From Colivivens sp964452915 (GTDB lineage: Bacteria; Bacteroidota; Bacteroidia; Bacteroidales; Bacteroidaceae): 64,000 nucleotides of DNA. A program made the position numbers and the translations under genes. The DNA is taken from the NCBI GenBank assembly GCA_964452915.1, contig CAYVNW010000009.1:1-64000 (forward strand). Direction: 5' to 3'. Positions 1 through 10,565 of this stretch are shown here, in pieces (the first letter of the stretch is position 1; each line of letters begins with the position of its first letter). A model generated the notes under the pieces. The model ran no database searches. It was given only the letters and a program-made list of their open reading frames with translations, and had not been told where the DNA came from.

Positions 1-389
1 AAAGCAAATCAGTAAACAAGTACAAAGAGTGTAAAGTAAATTCAGGTAAAGTCAGAGCATTGTTTTTACTAATGGAGTGTACCAACGTCTTTCATATACA
101 GGAGGGATGGTACGTATGAATATTATATGAAATATAAATATGAGTATAGGGTAAATGGAGGTAATATAATGGGACAATTGGTGCCTATTTTGTCGTATTA
201 CGGAGTAAACTATATTATGGTGTCATATGTCCAATATGTAAATAGTGATGACGAGTAAACGTGCAAGCCGTTTCTGTCCTCTGATAACGGGGAATCTGAA
301 GGAGGGGCAAAGACCGCCAAAACAGAGTCAAGCCTGCTTGAACTGTGCCGAGACGCATTCGCTTACATGCGTAGCGGATAAACTTCCTA
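1..389. other. non-coding left edge, no supported gene
   Basis: No gene can be supported here. A 29-codon ATG reading frame starts at about 169, and another frame ending at 379-381 runs for about 40 codons, but neither has a recognisable family or a clear ribosome site. The stretch leads directly into the decayed outer-membrane barrel gene. An ATG at 367 is out of frame with that gene's signal peptide and stops after four codons. Confidence 0.4.
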
Positions 390-3143
390 TTGTTTTTAAT
401 CACTCTTGTTCTACTAACTTTTACTTTGTTCGTGGGGGATCAGTCACGAAGTTCTTATGGTGTAAGTGGAAATGTATATGCAGTTGATGAAGATGAAGGG
501 AAACCATACGTTTTACAGGGTGCTGAAATTAACGCATTTTGCGTGGACGACAGCACCGCTAAAGGCCGCACATTCAGCCGTGAAGGCGGATTTTTTACAT
601 GTCATTTGGAATCTCAAAAGAAATTAAAGAATAAATAGATCCATATAAAGGTCTCTTATCTTGGTATGCAGCCACTTGATACCATTATGTCCGCAGTTGA
701 AATCAAACTCCCAATCGGGATCTCATATTGGGGATTGGAACTCGACAGCATAATCCTTCACAGTAAGCCGATAACCTTGGAAGAAACGAAAATAGTGGCG
801 GAACTGCAGCGCATGTTTCAACGTGGCGATACAGTGTTCTTCAATGCGGGAGCCGTGGAGATGCCTACCGGTTCAGTACTGGTCGATTTGGTGAGACGGA
901 TGCCAGGATTGAGATATGATGAGGAGAAGGGACTTACGTACAACGGACGTACCATAGAAGAGATACGGCTTAATGGCGACAGATTCTTTCAACACGACAT
1001 GGCTGTCGCACTGAAAAATATGCCGTCGGACAAGATAAAATACTTGAAGGTGTATGAGGTAGTGAACGACACTGTAAATGCCAATAGCGACAAGCATCTC
1101 GTGATGGACATGCAGACCGACAAACTATATACTGATATCGTGTTTGCCAACGCAAAAGCGGGCGTTACACAGAAACCGAAACAGTACGACCTCGGTGGGG
1201 ATTTGCACAGACACTTGAAAGGAAACAGGAAGTACTCGCTCAATGTTGTGAGAATAATCGCCCTGATCACGTATATGCCGCATGAAAGGACTTCCAGAAC
1301 ATACGTATACGCCTCGATCAATGATTTCCAGCACAACACCATGGCAGGTCCGCAATATGAATATTCACGGTTTGAGGATCGCACTTCGTCGTTGCGGGAG
1401 ACGATGTTGTTAGGACATTCCCAATTTGATATAGGCAACACTTCTATGATAAGCCAGAACAAAGGATTCATAATGCCTATGCTATTGCAAATGTCGGGAC
1501 ATTTCAAGAAAGGCATAAACTGGAATTTAAATGTCGGCTATAGAGATAACAGGAGTTTGTCACACAGTGATAACGATACTTACACGGCAAATCCTTTCGT
1601 CAGCGGGCATGACGGGGAATTGAAGACGGAGGAAGAACTGCATGGAATCAGGCAGAACAGCAGCAGGCAGACTTCCCATCAGAACATGAAGCAAACGGAA
1701 TTAGATTGGTCTGGCGGTCTGTCGAAGCGTTTCGGCAATGATGACGCTGGGATAGACATGCGTGTGGATTATACGAATCAGAAGATGAAGATGCGCAATA
1801 CCATACGGTTGACGTATTATCAGTTGAATGACTCAGTGACTGAAATAGATCGTCTGACAAGCAGCCCGCAGGATAAGGCAACTTTCTCCGTAGCACCGCG
1901 CTATAACCACCGCTTTGGCAAAATGCACCATTGGGGATTGAACTATACATTAACGCTCAATGATGACAACATCAAATATCACTATTATAACGTGATGGAT
2001 GACAGTCTGGGCGTTCAGTCGCTTGCCACTCCCGTGACGGACGGACTACAGATGGTGGACAGCTTGAGCTATAAGAGCCGTAACAAGCGCTTTCAACACG
2101 ACTTTGGCTCGAATGTGACTTTCCAATGGAAAAAATACGTCCTTTCCGCATCGGTGAATGCCGCGCCTACCCACCAGACGGTCAATACAGTCAAGGCGGA
2201 TGGTGCGGAGTCGGACAGAACATATGACGCAGTGTTATACAGTTTTTCCTTTAACCAGTCATATACTGACTCTTTAAACAACCGGTACGGACTCAGATAT
2301 GACTATAGGGAAAGACTACCGCTGAGCATGCTGTTTATGAACGTAACAGACTATTCCGACCCCTTGAACATACGGACAGGTTCTACCAGCCTTCACAAGA
2401 TGGCAGACCATGTATTCTCGTTTAGTTTCGCACAAGGATTCTGGTTGAACTTCAATTCGGAGCTGACACTCAGTCACAACCAGCAGGCATCAAAAGTGGT
2501 ATATGATGAGACGACCGGACGTAAAGTGACAAGCCCGGTGAATATCAATGGCAACTGGTCGTGGAACAACAATCTGAATTCCATGTTCCGTGTGTTTGGA
2601 ATTGATGTATCATACGGTGTAAATTACAGGTTCCGTCATGTGGAAAATTACACTCAGGAGATTGGGATAGTAGAAAGCGTAAAATCGCATGTGGATTATC
2701 ATGACGTGCGTATAAACCTGAGGACAGGATTCTCTAATGATGACCTGTTGGGAAGTGTGGAAGCGTCGTATAATCTCAACAGCTTTAATAATTCCTCGCG
2801 GTACGGACAATATCATACACAAGGCCAATTCAGATTGAGCGGCAACCTTACATACAACCTGCCTTGGTACATTGTAGTAAGCACTGATTGCTGTTATACC
2901 CTATATCATGGTTACGAAATGTCGTCACTCAACCGCGGCGAGTTTCTTCTTAATTTGGAACTGTCATATAAATTCCTAAAGTCAAAGTTGGCAGAACTGA
3001 GTCTGAAATGTAACGACATATTCAATCAAAGCCGCAATATAACGGCACAGTCCAATAACTACGTATGGAGTGAAAGCCGCAGCTATGGCACGACCCGCTA
3101 CTTTCTCTTATCGTTCAAGTACAGGTTCAATATCATGCAATAA
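390..3143 (+). pseudogene. outer-membrane beta-barrel protein (carboxypeptidase-like regulatory domain + PF14905-type barrel), interrupted by TAG
   Basis: Two frame-matched segments make up one gene. The first (390-638) gives a hydrophobic signal-like segment (FLITLVLLTFTLFVG) and the start of a carboxypeptidase-regulatory-like domain (VSGNVYAVDEDEGKP, then REGGFF). It ends at a TAG at 636-638. The same frame continues at once with IHIKVSYLGMQPLDT, the usual last strand of that domain. After it come a plug-like part with RGDTVFFNAGAVEMPTG and LVRRMPGL...YNGRTIEEIRLNGDRFF, and a long barrel of alternating aromatic strands ending at 3143. The family is Bacteroidetes TonB-receptor-like outer-membrane proteins. 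The only in-frame start upstream is a TTG at 390, because a TAG at 372-374 closes the frame. An internal restart at ATG 666 would give 825 residues with no signal peptide, so it could not reach the outer membrane. I infer a recently inactivated gene, or a base error in the assembly. Confidence 0.8.
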
Positions 3144-3238
3144 ACAATGTATGTGATGTGGTTATTGCACAAAAGACATGCTCCCGTGCGTGAAATGGTT
3201 GGGAAAATGAAATTAAATCATAAAAAAGTGTGATGATA

Positions 3239-3270
3239 TTTGGTCGTTAATACTTTTTGTTTTACCTTTG
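3239..3270 (+). promoter_or_regulatory. Bacteroidetes-type promoter of the rimP-nusA-infB-suf run
   Basis: TTTG at 3239-3242 is followed after exactly 20 bases by TACCTTTG at 3263-3270, matching the Bacteroidetes sigma consensus TTTG-N19-21-TAnnTTTG. It lies about 60 bases upstream of the rimP start, leaving a leader that contains a 10-bp hairpin. Confidence 0.75.
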
Positions 3271-3282
3271 CAACGTGGAATG

Positions 3283-3312
3283 AAAGGGAGGAGCTGAAAA
3301 GTTCCTCCCTTT
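3283..3312 (+). promoter_or_regulatory. leader hairpin upstream of rimP
   Basis: AAAGGGAGGA at 3283-3292 and TCCTCCCTTT at 3303-3312 form a perfect 10-bp stem with a 10-base loop, lying between the promoter and the rimP start at 3332. The 3' arm ends in a short T run, so it could act as a weak attenuator or terminator, or protect the 5' end. The arm GGGAGGA also resembles a ribosome site held in a stem. The function is inferred; only the inverted repeat is seen. Confidence 0.5.
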
Positions 3313-3331
3313 TGCAACTTATCGGGAAAAT

Positions 3332-3808
3332 ATGATTGACAGTAAAAAGATTAAGGCATTAGTCGAAGAATGGCTTGACGCACGCGAGGAAAAGAACTAT
3401 TTCTTCGTTGACGCCACAGTGGACAAGGACAACAAGATCGTGGTTGAGATTGACCAGAAGGATGGAGTGTGGATTGATGACTGTTGTGATTTGAGCCGTT
3501 TTATTGAATCACGACTTAACCGTGACGAGGAAGATTTTGAGCTTGAGGTTGGGTCGGCTGGTATCGGACAACCATTCAAAGTGCAACGGCAGTATGTGAA
3601 CAATATCGGCAACGATGTGGAAGTAATGACCGCAGAAGGCAAAAAACTTACAGGTGTACTGACTGGTGCCGATGAGAATGGCTTCACCCTTAAATATAAG
3701 GAGAAGCAAAAGATTGAAGGTAAAAAACGTCCTGTCATCGTCGAAGTCGGGAAAACGTTTGGTTATGACGATATCAGATGGGCAAAGTCGGTCATTGACT
3801 TCAAATAA
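3332..3808 (+). CDS. rimP: ribosome maturation factor RimP
   Basis: The 158-residue protein has the length and layout of the RimP/DUF150 family: an N-terminal alpha/beta domain (DATVDKDNKIVVEIDQKDGVWIDDC broken by a turn, then DLSRFIESRL), the family signature LEVGSAGIGQPF near residues 71-82, and a C-terminal Sm-like barrel (GVLTGADENGFTLKYKEK). RimP binds the 30S subunit and helps it mature. The ATG at 3332 is the first in frame after the promoter and leader hairpin. It is the first gene of a run with nusA and infB, the gene order found across bacteria. The family usually has SPG in the motif where this protein has SAG, a small difference of unknown effect. Confidence 0.93.
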   Translation: MIDSKKIKALVEEWLDAREEKNYFFVDATVDKDNKIVVEIDQKDGVWIDDCCDLSRFIESRLNRDEEDFELEVGSAGIGQPFKVQRQYVNNIGNDVEVMTAEGKKLTGVLTGADENGFTLKYKEKQKIEGKKRPVIVEVGKTFGYDDIRWAKSVIDFK

Positions 3809-3860
3809 AATAAAGGCTGCGATGCCGTAGATGATAGATAAATAATAAAAATATAAAATA

Positions 3861-5123
3861 ATGGCAACTAAGAAAAAAGAAGAACAGGTGAGTCTGATTG
3901 ACACCTTTAAAGAGTTTAAGGAGACAAAGCATATTGACCGCACGACTCTGATCAGTGTGATTGAGGATGCCTTTCACAGTGTTCTCCAAAAGCAATATGG
4001 CTCGGACGAGAATTTCGATGTGATCGTGAATCCTGAGAATGGAGATTTTGAAATATATCGCAACCGTGTCGTTGTGGATGACGCCGACGTAACAGACGAG
4101 AATACCCAAATCGGACTTTCTGAAGCACAGAAAATAGACGCTGACTATGAAGTAGGCGAAGATGTGGCTGAAAAGATCAATTTTTCGGATTTCGGCCGCC
4201 GTGCCATACTGAACCTGCGTCAGACTATAGCTTCGAAAATACTGGAACTTGAGCACGACAATCTTTATAATAAATACAAGGACAAAGTCGGACAAATTGT
4301 AAGTGGTGAAGTCTATCAGGTGTGGAAGCGGGAAACCTTGATTCTTGATGAAGAAGGCAATGAGATGCTCTTGCCTAAAACAGAGCAGATTCCTAACGAT
4401 TTCTTTAGAAAGGGAGAGACTGCGCGCGCAGTTGTACTCCGTGTGGATAACTTAAACAACAATCCAAAAATCATCCTCAGCCGTACGGCACCGGAGTTCC
4501 TTCAACGATTAATGGAACAGGAAGTGCCTGAAATCGCTGACGGATTAATAACAATACACCAAATAGCCCGTATTCCAGGCGAGAGGGCAAAGGTTGCGGT
4601 GGAGAGCTACAACGACCGTATTGACCCTGTAGGAGCATGTGTCGGAGTAAAAGGCTCGCGTATCCACGGGATTGTGCGTGAACTGAATAACGAAAATATT
4701 GATGTCATAAATTATACTGCCAACAATAAATTGCTGATTCAACGTGCACTGGCTCCTGCACGCGTAAACACCATTACGCTCGACGAGGAGAACAGGAAGG
4801 CGGAGGTGTACCTTAATCCTGACCAGGTGTCACTTGCTATTGGTAAGAATGGTATGAATATCAAGTTGGCAAGTATGCTTACCAATTTCACTATTGATGT
4901 ATATCGGGAACTCGGTGAGAATGAGAACGACGACGATATTTACTTGGATGAGTTCAAGGATGAAATCGAGGGATGGGTAATCGATGCAATTAAGAAGATC
5001 GGTCTTGATACAGCAAAGTCTGTACTTGACGCCCCACGTGAAATGCTTATAGAGAAAGCTGACCTTGAGGAAAGTACTGTAGATGATGTACTGAGAGTAC
5101 TTAGGAGTGAGTTTGAAGACTGA
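3861..5123 (+). CDS. nusA: transcription termination/antitermination factor NusA
   Basis: This 420-residue protein has the NusA domain order. An N-terminal RNA-polymerase-binding domain (about 1-135) is followed by an S1 domain from about residue 143 (GQIVSGEVYQVWKRETLIL), a KH1 domain with GVKGSRIHG near 261, and a KH2 domain with AIGKNG near 325. An acidic C-terminal tail ends in a helix-hairpin-like segment (VDDVLRVLRSEFED). NusA binds RNA polymerase and nascent RNA and controls pausing, termination and antitermination. The E. coli-type acidic repeats are reduced to a short tail, as is usual in Bacteroidetes. It lies 52 bases after rimP and 54 before infB, in the same run. Confidence 0.95.
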   Translation: MATKKKEEQVSLIDTFKEFKETKHIDRTTLISVIEDAFHSVLQKQYGSDENFDVIVNPENGDFEIYRNRVVVDDADVTDENTQIGLSEAQKIDADYEVGEDVAEKINFSDFGRRAILNLRQTIASKILELEHDNLYNKYKDKVGQIVSGEVYQVWKRETLILDEEGNEMLLPKTEQIPNDFFRKGETARAVVLRVDNLNNNPKIILSRTAPEFLQRLMEQEVPEIADGLITIHQIARIPGERAKVAVESYNDRIDPVGACVGVKGSRIHGIVRELNNENIDVINYTANNKLLIQRALAPARVNTITLDEENRKAEVYLNPDQVSLAIGKNGMNIKLASMLTNFTIDVYRELGENENDDDIYLDEFKDEIEGWVIDAIKKIGLDTAKSVLDAPREMLIEKADLEESTVDDVLRVLRSEFED

Positions 5124-5177
5124 AACATTGAAACCAGGTACGAGAGAATAAAAAATAATATCAAGAAAGGATTTTAA

Positions 5178-8100
5178 ATGCCAAGATTAAATAAAGCACT
5201 TAAAGAATTGAACGTGGGAATCAATACTGTTGCTGAGTTCCTGCAAAAAAAAGGATATCCCTTGGAGGATGCCAGCATTAATGCCAAGATTTCTGACGAG
5301 CAGTATGCAATGTTGCTCAAGGAATTTGGCAGCGATATGCAAAAGCAACAAGAAACCCGCTTGAATATAAAAAAACGTAAGGAAATAGAATTGCAAGAAA
5401 AAGCCGAACGCAGAGCAAAGGGTAAGGAAGACCAGGCAAAGCGTGAGGCTGAGGCACAAAAGAGCAAAGTGGGACAGGGAGTGTTCCGCCTTGACAGTGA
5501 ACGTAAGGCAGACATAAAAATTGTAGGTAAAATAAATACTGATAAATCTGTAACGCAAGAGACGGAGGCTGAAAAAAACGAAACTTCTGAATCCGCGGAT
5601 AAGGTGACTGAGAAACCTATGGAGAATAATCATGGCGAAGAGCCTGTAACTGCAGAGGCAGTAATTGAAACAGAAGAGAAAGCAGAGAGTGTTGATACAC
5701 CTGAAAACCTTAATTTAGCGACTTCTGCAGATGATTCTGCCGAGAATGTACAAGCACCAAATGACGATCATGCACAGAGTGAGACTACTCCGCAAGAACC
5801 TGTTGATGAACAATCGGCACAAGACGAAGTGCAAAACACGTCTGCTCAGCAGGAGGCTTCTCTTCCTGAAAATACAAATGAAACAACTGAATCCACTGAA
5901 ACCACTAAGTTTACAGAAGATATAAAGGAGGAAGAAGCCGACTCTCAAAAAGCAGAATCTCCAAAGATTGACTCATCGAACACTGATGCTCCAAAAGCAG
6001 ATGAGCAGATAAAAGCCCGACCAGCGGCAGAGCCGGTATACAAGGTCTCACCTCCAAATTCCGGACTGAACTTGCGAACAGTGGGATATATCGATTTGAA
6101 CAGCTTGAATCCAAAAACTCGTCCTGATAAAAAAACAAAATCAGAAAGAAAGAAAGAACGTGAGGATAAAGAACGTGCAAGACTGGACGCTAAAAACAAA
6201 TATAAGGAAGCCGTCATGCGCGAATTGGGAGACAATAAGCCTGCAGAAACTGTTCCGGGCAAAAAGAAACGTCAGCGTATAAATAAAAGTAAGGTTGATA
6301 TAAATGCTGTTGCTAACCAACAACAAAACAACTCCGGAAATGGAGGCAAACAGGGCGGGAACCAACAGAACATCAATAAAAACAACCAGCGAAATAACAA
6401 TCAAAATCAGTCGCAACAAGGGGGTGGCAAGAAAAATAAGAACCGTAAGAAGGAGACGAAGCCTGAACTTACTGATGAGGAAGTTGCAAAGCAGGTTAAG
6501 GAAACGCTGGCGCGCCTGACGACAAAGTCGGTCAAGAGCAGTGTTAAGAATCGTAAGGAAAAACGTGAACGGCACCGTCAGGAGATGGAAGAGGATGAGC
6601 ACCAGAACGACCACGTATTGCAACTGACTGAATTTGTTACTGTTAATGAGTTGGCATCGATGATGAATGTGCCCGTGACAAAGGTTATTGCAACGTGTAT
6701 GTCTATTGGTGTAATGGTAAGTATCAACCAGCGCCTGGACGCAGAGACTATCAATATTGTCGCAGAGGAATTTGGTTTCAAGACAAATTATGTAAGTGGT
6801 GATGTCAGCAATGCCATTGTGGAAGAGAAAGATAAAGAAGGAGATCTTGTTCCGCGTGCCCCGATTATAACGGTCATGGGACACGTTGATCACGGTAAGA
6901 CATCTTTGCTTGACTATATCCGTAAAACAAATGTTATCGCAGGTGAGGCCGGTGGTATCACACAGCATATTGGTGCATATAATGTAAAGATGAAGGATGG
7001 ACGCCACATCACGTTCCTTGATACTCCGGGACATGAGGCATTCACAGCGATGCGTGCCCGTGGTGCCCAAGTGACGGATATTGCAATTATAATCATTGCC
7101 GCAGATGATGCTATAATGCCACAGACAAAAGAGGCTATAGCTCATGCGCAGGCAGCTGGCGTACCAATGGTATTTGCTATCAATAAGATTGATAAGCCAG
7201 GGGCGAATCCTGAAAAAATAAAAGAGCAACTGGCCAATATGAACTTGCTGGTCGAAGATTGGGGCGGTAAGTATCAGTGCCAGGAAATTAGTGCCAAGAA
7301 GGGTATAGGTGTGGATGAATTGATGGAAAAGGTGCTGCTTGAAGCAGAGATGCTCAATTTGCGCGCTAATCCTAACCGTAAGGCAACAGGATCTGTCATA
7401 GAATCTTCACTTGACAAAGGCCGCGGATATATTGCAACTATATTGTGTCAGAATGGTACCTTGCATCAAGGTGACATCGTTCTTGCCGGTACTCATTATG
7501 GCCGTATAAGGGCGATGTTCAATGAACGTGGCCAAAAGATCGATAAGGTGTTGCCTGCTGAGCCGGCAGTGATTCTGGGACTTAACGGTGCGCCTACTGC
7601 AGGTGATACATTCCACGTGATGGACACGGAGCAGGAAGCTCGTGAAATCTGCAACAAACGTGAACAGTTGAAACGTGAGCAGGGGTTGCGTACTATGAAA
7701 CGTGTCGATTTGAACGAGTTGGGCAGACGTATAGCTCTTGGTGACTTTAAGGAACTTAACCTGGTAGTGAAAGGAGATGTCGATGGCTCTATTGAGGCGT
7801 TGAGCGATTCTCTTATAAAACTTTCCACTGAGAAAATTCAAGTTAACGTGATACACAAGGCTGTGGGACAAATCAGTGAAAGTGATGTAACTCTTGCTGC
7901 GGCATCCGATGCTATCATAATCGGGTTCCAAGTCCGTCCGTCACAAGCCGCACGTAAACTTGCGGAACAAGAAGGAGTGGATATCCGTCTTTACTCTGTC
8001 ATATACGATGCAATAGAGGAAGTCAAGGGTGCTATGGAAGGAATGCTCGCACCTGAGACGAAGGAAGAAGTTACCGCTACTCTTGAAGTACGTCAGGTTT

Positions 8101-8360
8101 ATCATATCACAAAGGTTGGTACGGTAGCCGGTGCTTTTGTAACAAGTGGCAAGGTTCAGCGTAGTAATAAAATCAGAGTAATACGTGACGGAATAGTCAT
8201 CTATACCGGACAGATCAATGCACTCAAGCGTTTTAAAGACGATGTGAAAGAAGTCGGTGTTAACTTTGAGTGTGGAATTTCAATTGTTAACTATGATGAC
8301 ATACGTGAAGGCGACATACTTGAAACGTTTGTCGAAGTGGAAGTGAAGCAAAAACTTTGA
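5178..8360 (+). CDS. infB: translation initiation factor IF-2
   Basis: The protein has 1060 residues. It carries an IF2-N helix bundle at the start ([20 protein letters not shown]). Next comes a very long linker of about 400 residues that is first Glu/Thr/Ser-rich, then Lys/Arg-rich, then Asn/Gln/Gly-rich (about 375-430). A second IF2-N-like part ([18 protein letters not shown]) leads into the G domain. G1 is GHVDHGKT near 568, G3 is DTPGHEAF near 614 and G4 is NKID near 668. Domains II, III and the C2 domain that binds fMet-tRNA complete it. IF-2 places initiator tRNA on the 30S subunit in a GTP-dependent step. The long low-complexity linker is larger than in E. coli but common in Bacteroidetes. 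sufB begins only 12 bases after the stop, which suggests joint transcription. Confidence 0.97.
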   Translation: MPRLNKALKELNVGINTVAEFLQKKGYPLEDASINAKISDEQYAMLLKEFGSDMQKQQETRLNIKKRKEIELQEKAERRAKGKEDQAKREAEAQKSKVGQGVFRLDSERKADIKIVGKINTDKSVTQETEAEKNETSESADKVTEKPMENNHGEEPVTAEAVIETEEKAESVDTPENLNLATSADDSAENVQAPNDDHAQSETTPQEPVDEQSAQDEVQNTSAQQEASLPENTNETTESTETTKFTEDIKEEEADSQKAESPKIDSSNTDAPKADEQIKARPAAEPVYKVSPPNSGLNLRTVGYIDLNSLNPKTRPDKKTKSERKKEREDKERARLDAKNKYKEAVMRELGDNKPAETVPGKKKRQRINKSKVDINAVANQQQNNSGNGGKQGGNQQNINKNNQRNNNQNQSQQGGGKKNKNRKKETKPELTDEEVAKQVKETLARLTTKSVKSSVKNRKEKRERHRQEMEEDEHQNDHVLQLTEFVTVNELASMMNVPVTKVIATCMSIGVMVSINQRLDAETINIVAEEFGFKTNYVSGDVSNAIVEEKDKEGDLVPRAPIITVMGHVDHGKTSLLDYIRKTNVIAGEAGGITQHIGAYNVKMKDGRHITFLDTPGHEAFTAMRARGAQVTDIAIIIIAADDAIMPQTKEAIAHAQAAGVPMVFAINKIDKPGANPEKIKEQLANMNLLVEDWGGKYQCQEISAKKGIGVDELMEKVLLEAEMLNLRANPNRKATGSVIESSLDKGRGYIATILCQNGTLHQGDIVLAGTHYGRIRAMFNERGQKIDKVLPAEPAVILGLNGAPTAGDTFHVMDTEQEAREICNKREQLKREQGLRTMKRVDLNELGRRIALGDFKELNLVVKGDVDGSIEALSDSLIKLSTEKIQVNVIHKAVGQISESDVTLAAASDAIIIGFQVRPSQAARKLAEQEGVDIRLYSVIYDAIEEVKGAMEGMLAPETKEEVTATLEVRQVYHITKVGTVAGAFVTSGKVQRSNKIRVIRDGIVIYTGQINALKRFKDDVKEVGVNFECGISIVNYDDIREGDILETFVEVEVKQKL

Positions 8361-8372
8361 TCGTAGACAGGA

Positions 8373-9821
8373 ATGAATGAATCAAATGAGTATGTCAGGC
8401 GAATTGCCAACGAACAGTATAAATACGGCTTTTCAACTGACATACAAACTGATATTATAGACAAGGGGCTGGATGAGAAAGTGGTGCGCTTAATCTCGGA
8501 AAAGAAAGGTGAACCAGAATGGCTTTTGGAATTCCGCCTAAAGGCTTTTAGGCATTGGATTGCTATGAAACAGCCTTCATGGGGACATTTGAAATTGCCG
8601 GAGATCGACTATCAGGCAATATCATATTATGCTGACCCTACTGTTAAGTCAAAGAATAGCGGCAACCCAAAGGAAATCGATCCGGAACTTTTAAAGACTT
8701 TCGACAAACTTGGAATTCCGTTAGAGGAACGCATGGCACTGAGCGGAACTGCTGTGGATGCCGTGATGGACTCGGTATCTGTCAAGACAACTCACAAGAA
8801 GCTGCTTGAAGATAAGGGCATAATATTCTGCTCGATTAGTGATGCAGTCAAGAACCATCCTGATTTGGTCCGCCAATATTTGGGTTCCGTCGTGCCGTAT
8901 AATGATAATTATTTTGCTGCGCTAAATTCAGCAGTATTCAGTGACGGCTCTTTTGTGTACATTCCAAAACACACGCGCTGCCCAATGGAATTGTCGACAT
9001 ACTTCCGTATCAATGCGCGTAATACAGGACAGTTCGAACGTACGCTGATTGTATGTGACGATGATTCTTATGTATCGTATCTTGAAGGTTGTACCGCACC
9101 TATGCGCGATGAGAATCAGCTACATGCGGCTATTGTGGAGATCGTAGTGATGAACAACGCTGAGGTAAAATACAGTACGGTTCAAAACTGGTATCCGGGT
9201 GATGCCAATGGTAACGGCGGTGTATTAAATCTCGTGACGAAACGGGGACATTTGCGTGGTGTGAACAGTAAACTGTCGTGGACGCAGGTGGAAACCGGAT
9301 CTGCTGTAACGTGGAAATATCCGAGTTGCGTACTGTCGGGTGACAATTCGCAGGCAGAATTCTACTCTGTAGCTGTTACCAATAATTATCAACAGGCAGA
9401 TACGGGAACTAAGATGATACACTTAGGAAAGAATACATCGAGTACAATAATTAGCAAAGGCATATCTGCGGGAAGAAGCCAGAATTCATACCGAGGCCTT
9501 GTGAGAATAGGAAGCAAGGCTGAAGGTGCACGTAACTACAGCTCATGCGACTCGTTGTTGCTTGGAAGCCATTGCGGCGCGCATACTTTCCCTTATATTG
9601 ATTGTCATAACAATTCCGCGACAGTCGAGCATGAGGCAACGACCTCTAAGATATCTGAAGATCAACTATTCTATTGCAATCAGCGTGGAATATCAACGGA
9701 GGAGGCCGTAGGACTTATTGTTAACGGCTATGCTAAAGATGTGATAAACAAACTTCCAATGGAATTCGCAGTGGAGGCTCAAAAACTTCTTTCTGTGTCG
9801 TTGGAACAAACTGTAGGATAA
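8373..9821 (+). CDS. sufB: Fe-S cluster assembly scaffold SufB
   Basis: The 482-residue protein is a full-length SufB. It has the N-terminal region of the family ([13 protein letters not shown]), the core beta-helix ([21 protein letters not shown] broken here across residues 190-212), and the C-terminal segment with [32 protein letters not shown] and [16 protein letters not shown]. SufB forms the SufBC2D complex that builds [Fe-S] clusters with sulfur from SufS, in the cytosol. The ATG at 8373 lies 12 bases after infB. sufC follows after three bases, sufD overlaps sufC, and sufS ends the run, so the whole Suf scaffold set is co-directional. Confidence 0.96.
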   Translation: MNESNEYVRRIANEQYKYGFSTDIQTDIIDKGLDEKVVRLISEKKGEPEWLLEFRLKAFRHWIAMKQPSWGHLKLPEIDYQAISYYADPTVKSKNSGNPKEIDPELLKTFDKLGIPLEERMALSGTAVDAVMDSVSVKTTHKKLLEDKGIIFCSISDAVKNHPDLVRQYLGSVVPYNDNYFAALNSAVFSDGSFVYIPKHTRCPMELSTYFRINARNTGQFERTLIVCDDDSYVSYLEGCTAPMRDENQLHAAIVEIVVMNNAEVKYSTVQNWYPGDANGNGGVLNLVTKRGHLRGVNSKLSWTQVETGSAVTWKYPSCVLSGDNSQAEFYSVAVTNNYQQADTGTKMIHLGKNTSSTIISKGISAGRSQNSYRGLVRIGSKAEGARNYSSCDSLLLGSHCGAHTFPYIDCHNNSATVEHEATTSKISEDQLFYCNQRGISTEEAVGLIVNGYAKDVINKLPMEFAVEAQKLLSVSLEQTVG

Positions 9822-9824
9822 TTT

Positions 9825-10565
9825 ATGCTTGAAATAAAAAACTTACATGCGAGAGTTGAAGGCAAGGAAATACTGAAAGGTATTGATCTTGTAATAAATG
9901 ATGGTGAGATACATGCTTTGATGGGTACTAACGGTGCAGGAAAAAGCACTCTCTGCAACGTGATTGTAGGGCATCCGAAGTATGAGGTGACAGAAGGGAG
10001 CATTACCTTCAACGGAAATGACCTCCTGCAGATGTCACCTGAAGAAAGGTCACATGCCGGTATATTCATGTCTTTTCAAACTCCGGTTGAAATACCAGGA
10101 GTCAGCATGACAAATTTCATGCGTGCGGCAGTTAATGCGCGCAGAGAAGCGTTGGGCGAAGAACCATTGAAACCGACAGACTTCCTAAAACAGATGCGTG
10201 ATACCCAAAAACTTGTCGGTATCGATAAGAAGCTCGTTTCCCGCTCTGTCAATGAGGGCTTTTCCGGTGGTGAGAAGAAACGTAACGAAATATTCCAAAT
10301 GGCTATGTTGCAGCCGACTTTCTGTATACTCGATGAAACTGACAGTGGACTTGACGTGGATGCCTTGAGAGTGGTTGCCGAAGGATTCAACAAACTTCGT
10401 ACAAAAGAAACAAGTGCAATAGTCATTACTCACTATCAGCGTTTGTTGGAATATATCCAACCTGATTATGTCCATGTATTGCTGGATGGCAGAATCGTGA
10501 AAACCGGTACTCCGGAGTTAGCAAGAGAAATTGAAAATAGGGGATTTGATTGGATAAAGTCATGA
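9825..10565 (+). CDS. sufC: Fe-S assembly ATPase SufC
   Basis: This 246-residue ABC-type ATPase has a Walker A motif GTNGAGKST at about 34-42, the SufC-type signature FSGGEKKRNEIFQM near 148, and a Walker B motif CILDETDSGLD near 168. A switch His follows in VITHYQRLLEYI. SufC dimerises on SufB and SufD and uses ATP to drive cluster assembly. It starts three bases after sufB, and its TGA overlaps the ATG of sufD (ATGA at 10562-10565), a sign of translational coupling. The Suf-specific signature and neighbours separate it from transport ATPases. Confidence 0.96.
   Translation: MLEIKNLHARVEGKEILKGIDLVINDGEIHALMGTNGAGKSTLCNVIVGHPKYEVTEGSITFNGNDLLQMSPEERSHAGIFMSFQTPVEIPGVSMTNFMRAAVNARREALGEEPLKPTDFLKQMRDTQKLVGIDKKLVSRSVNEGFSGGEKKRNEIFQMAMLQPTFCILDETDSGLDVDALRVVAEGFNKLRTKETSAIVITHYQRLLEYIQPDYVHVLLDGRIVKTGTPELAREIENRGFDWIKS

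Noticed and set aside
245..487. 80-codon frame at the left edge
   Set aside because: It overlaps the barrel pseudogene in another frame and shows no family features.
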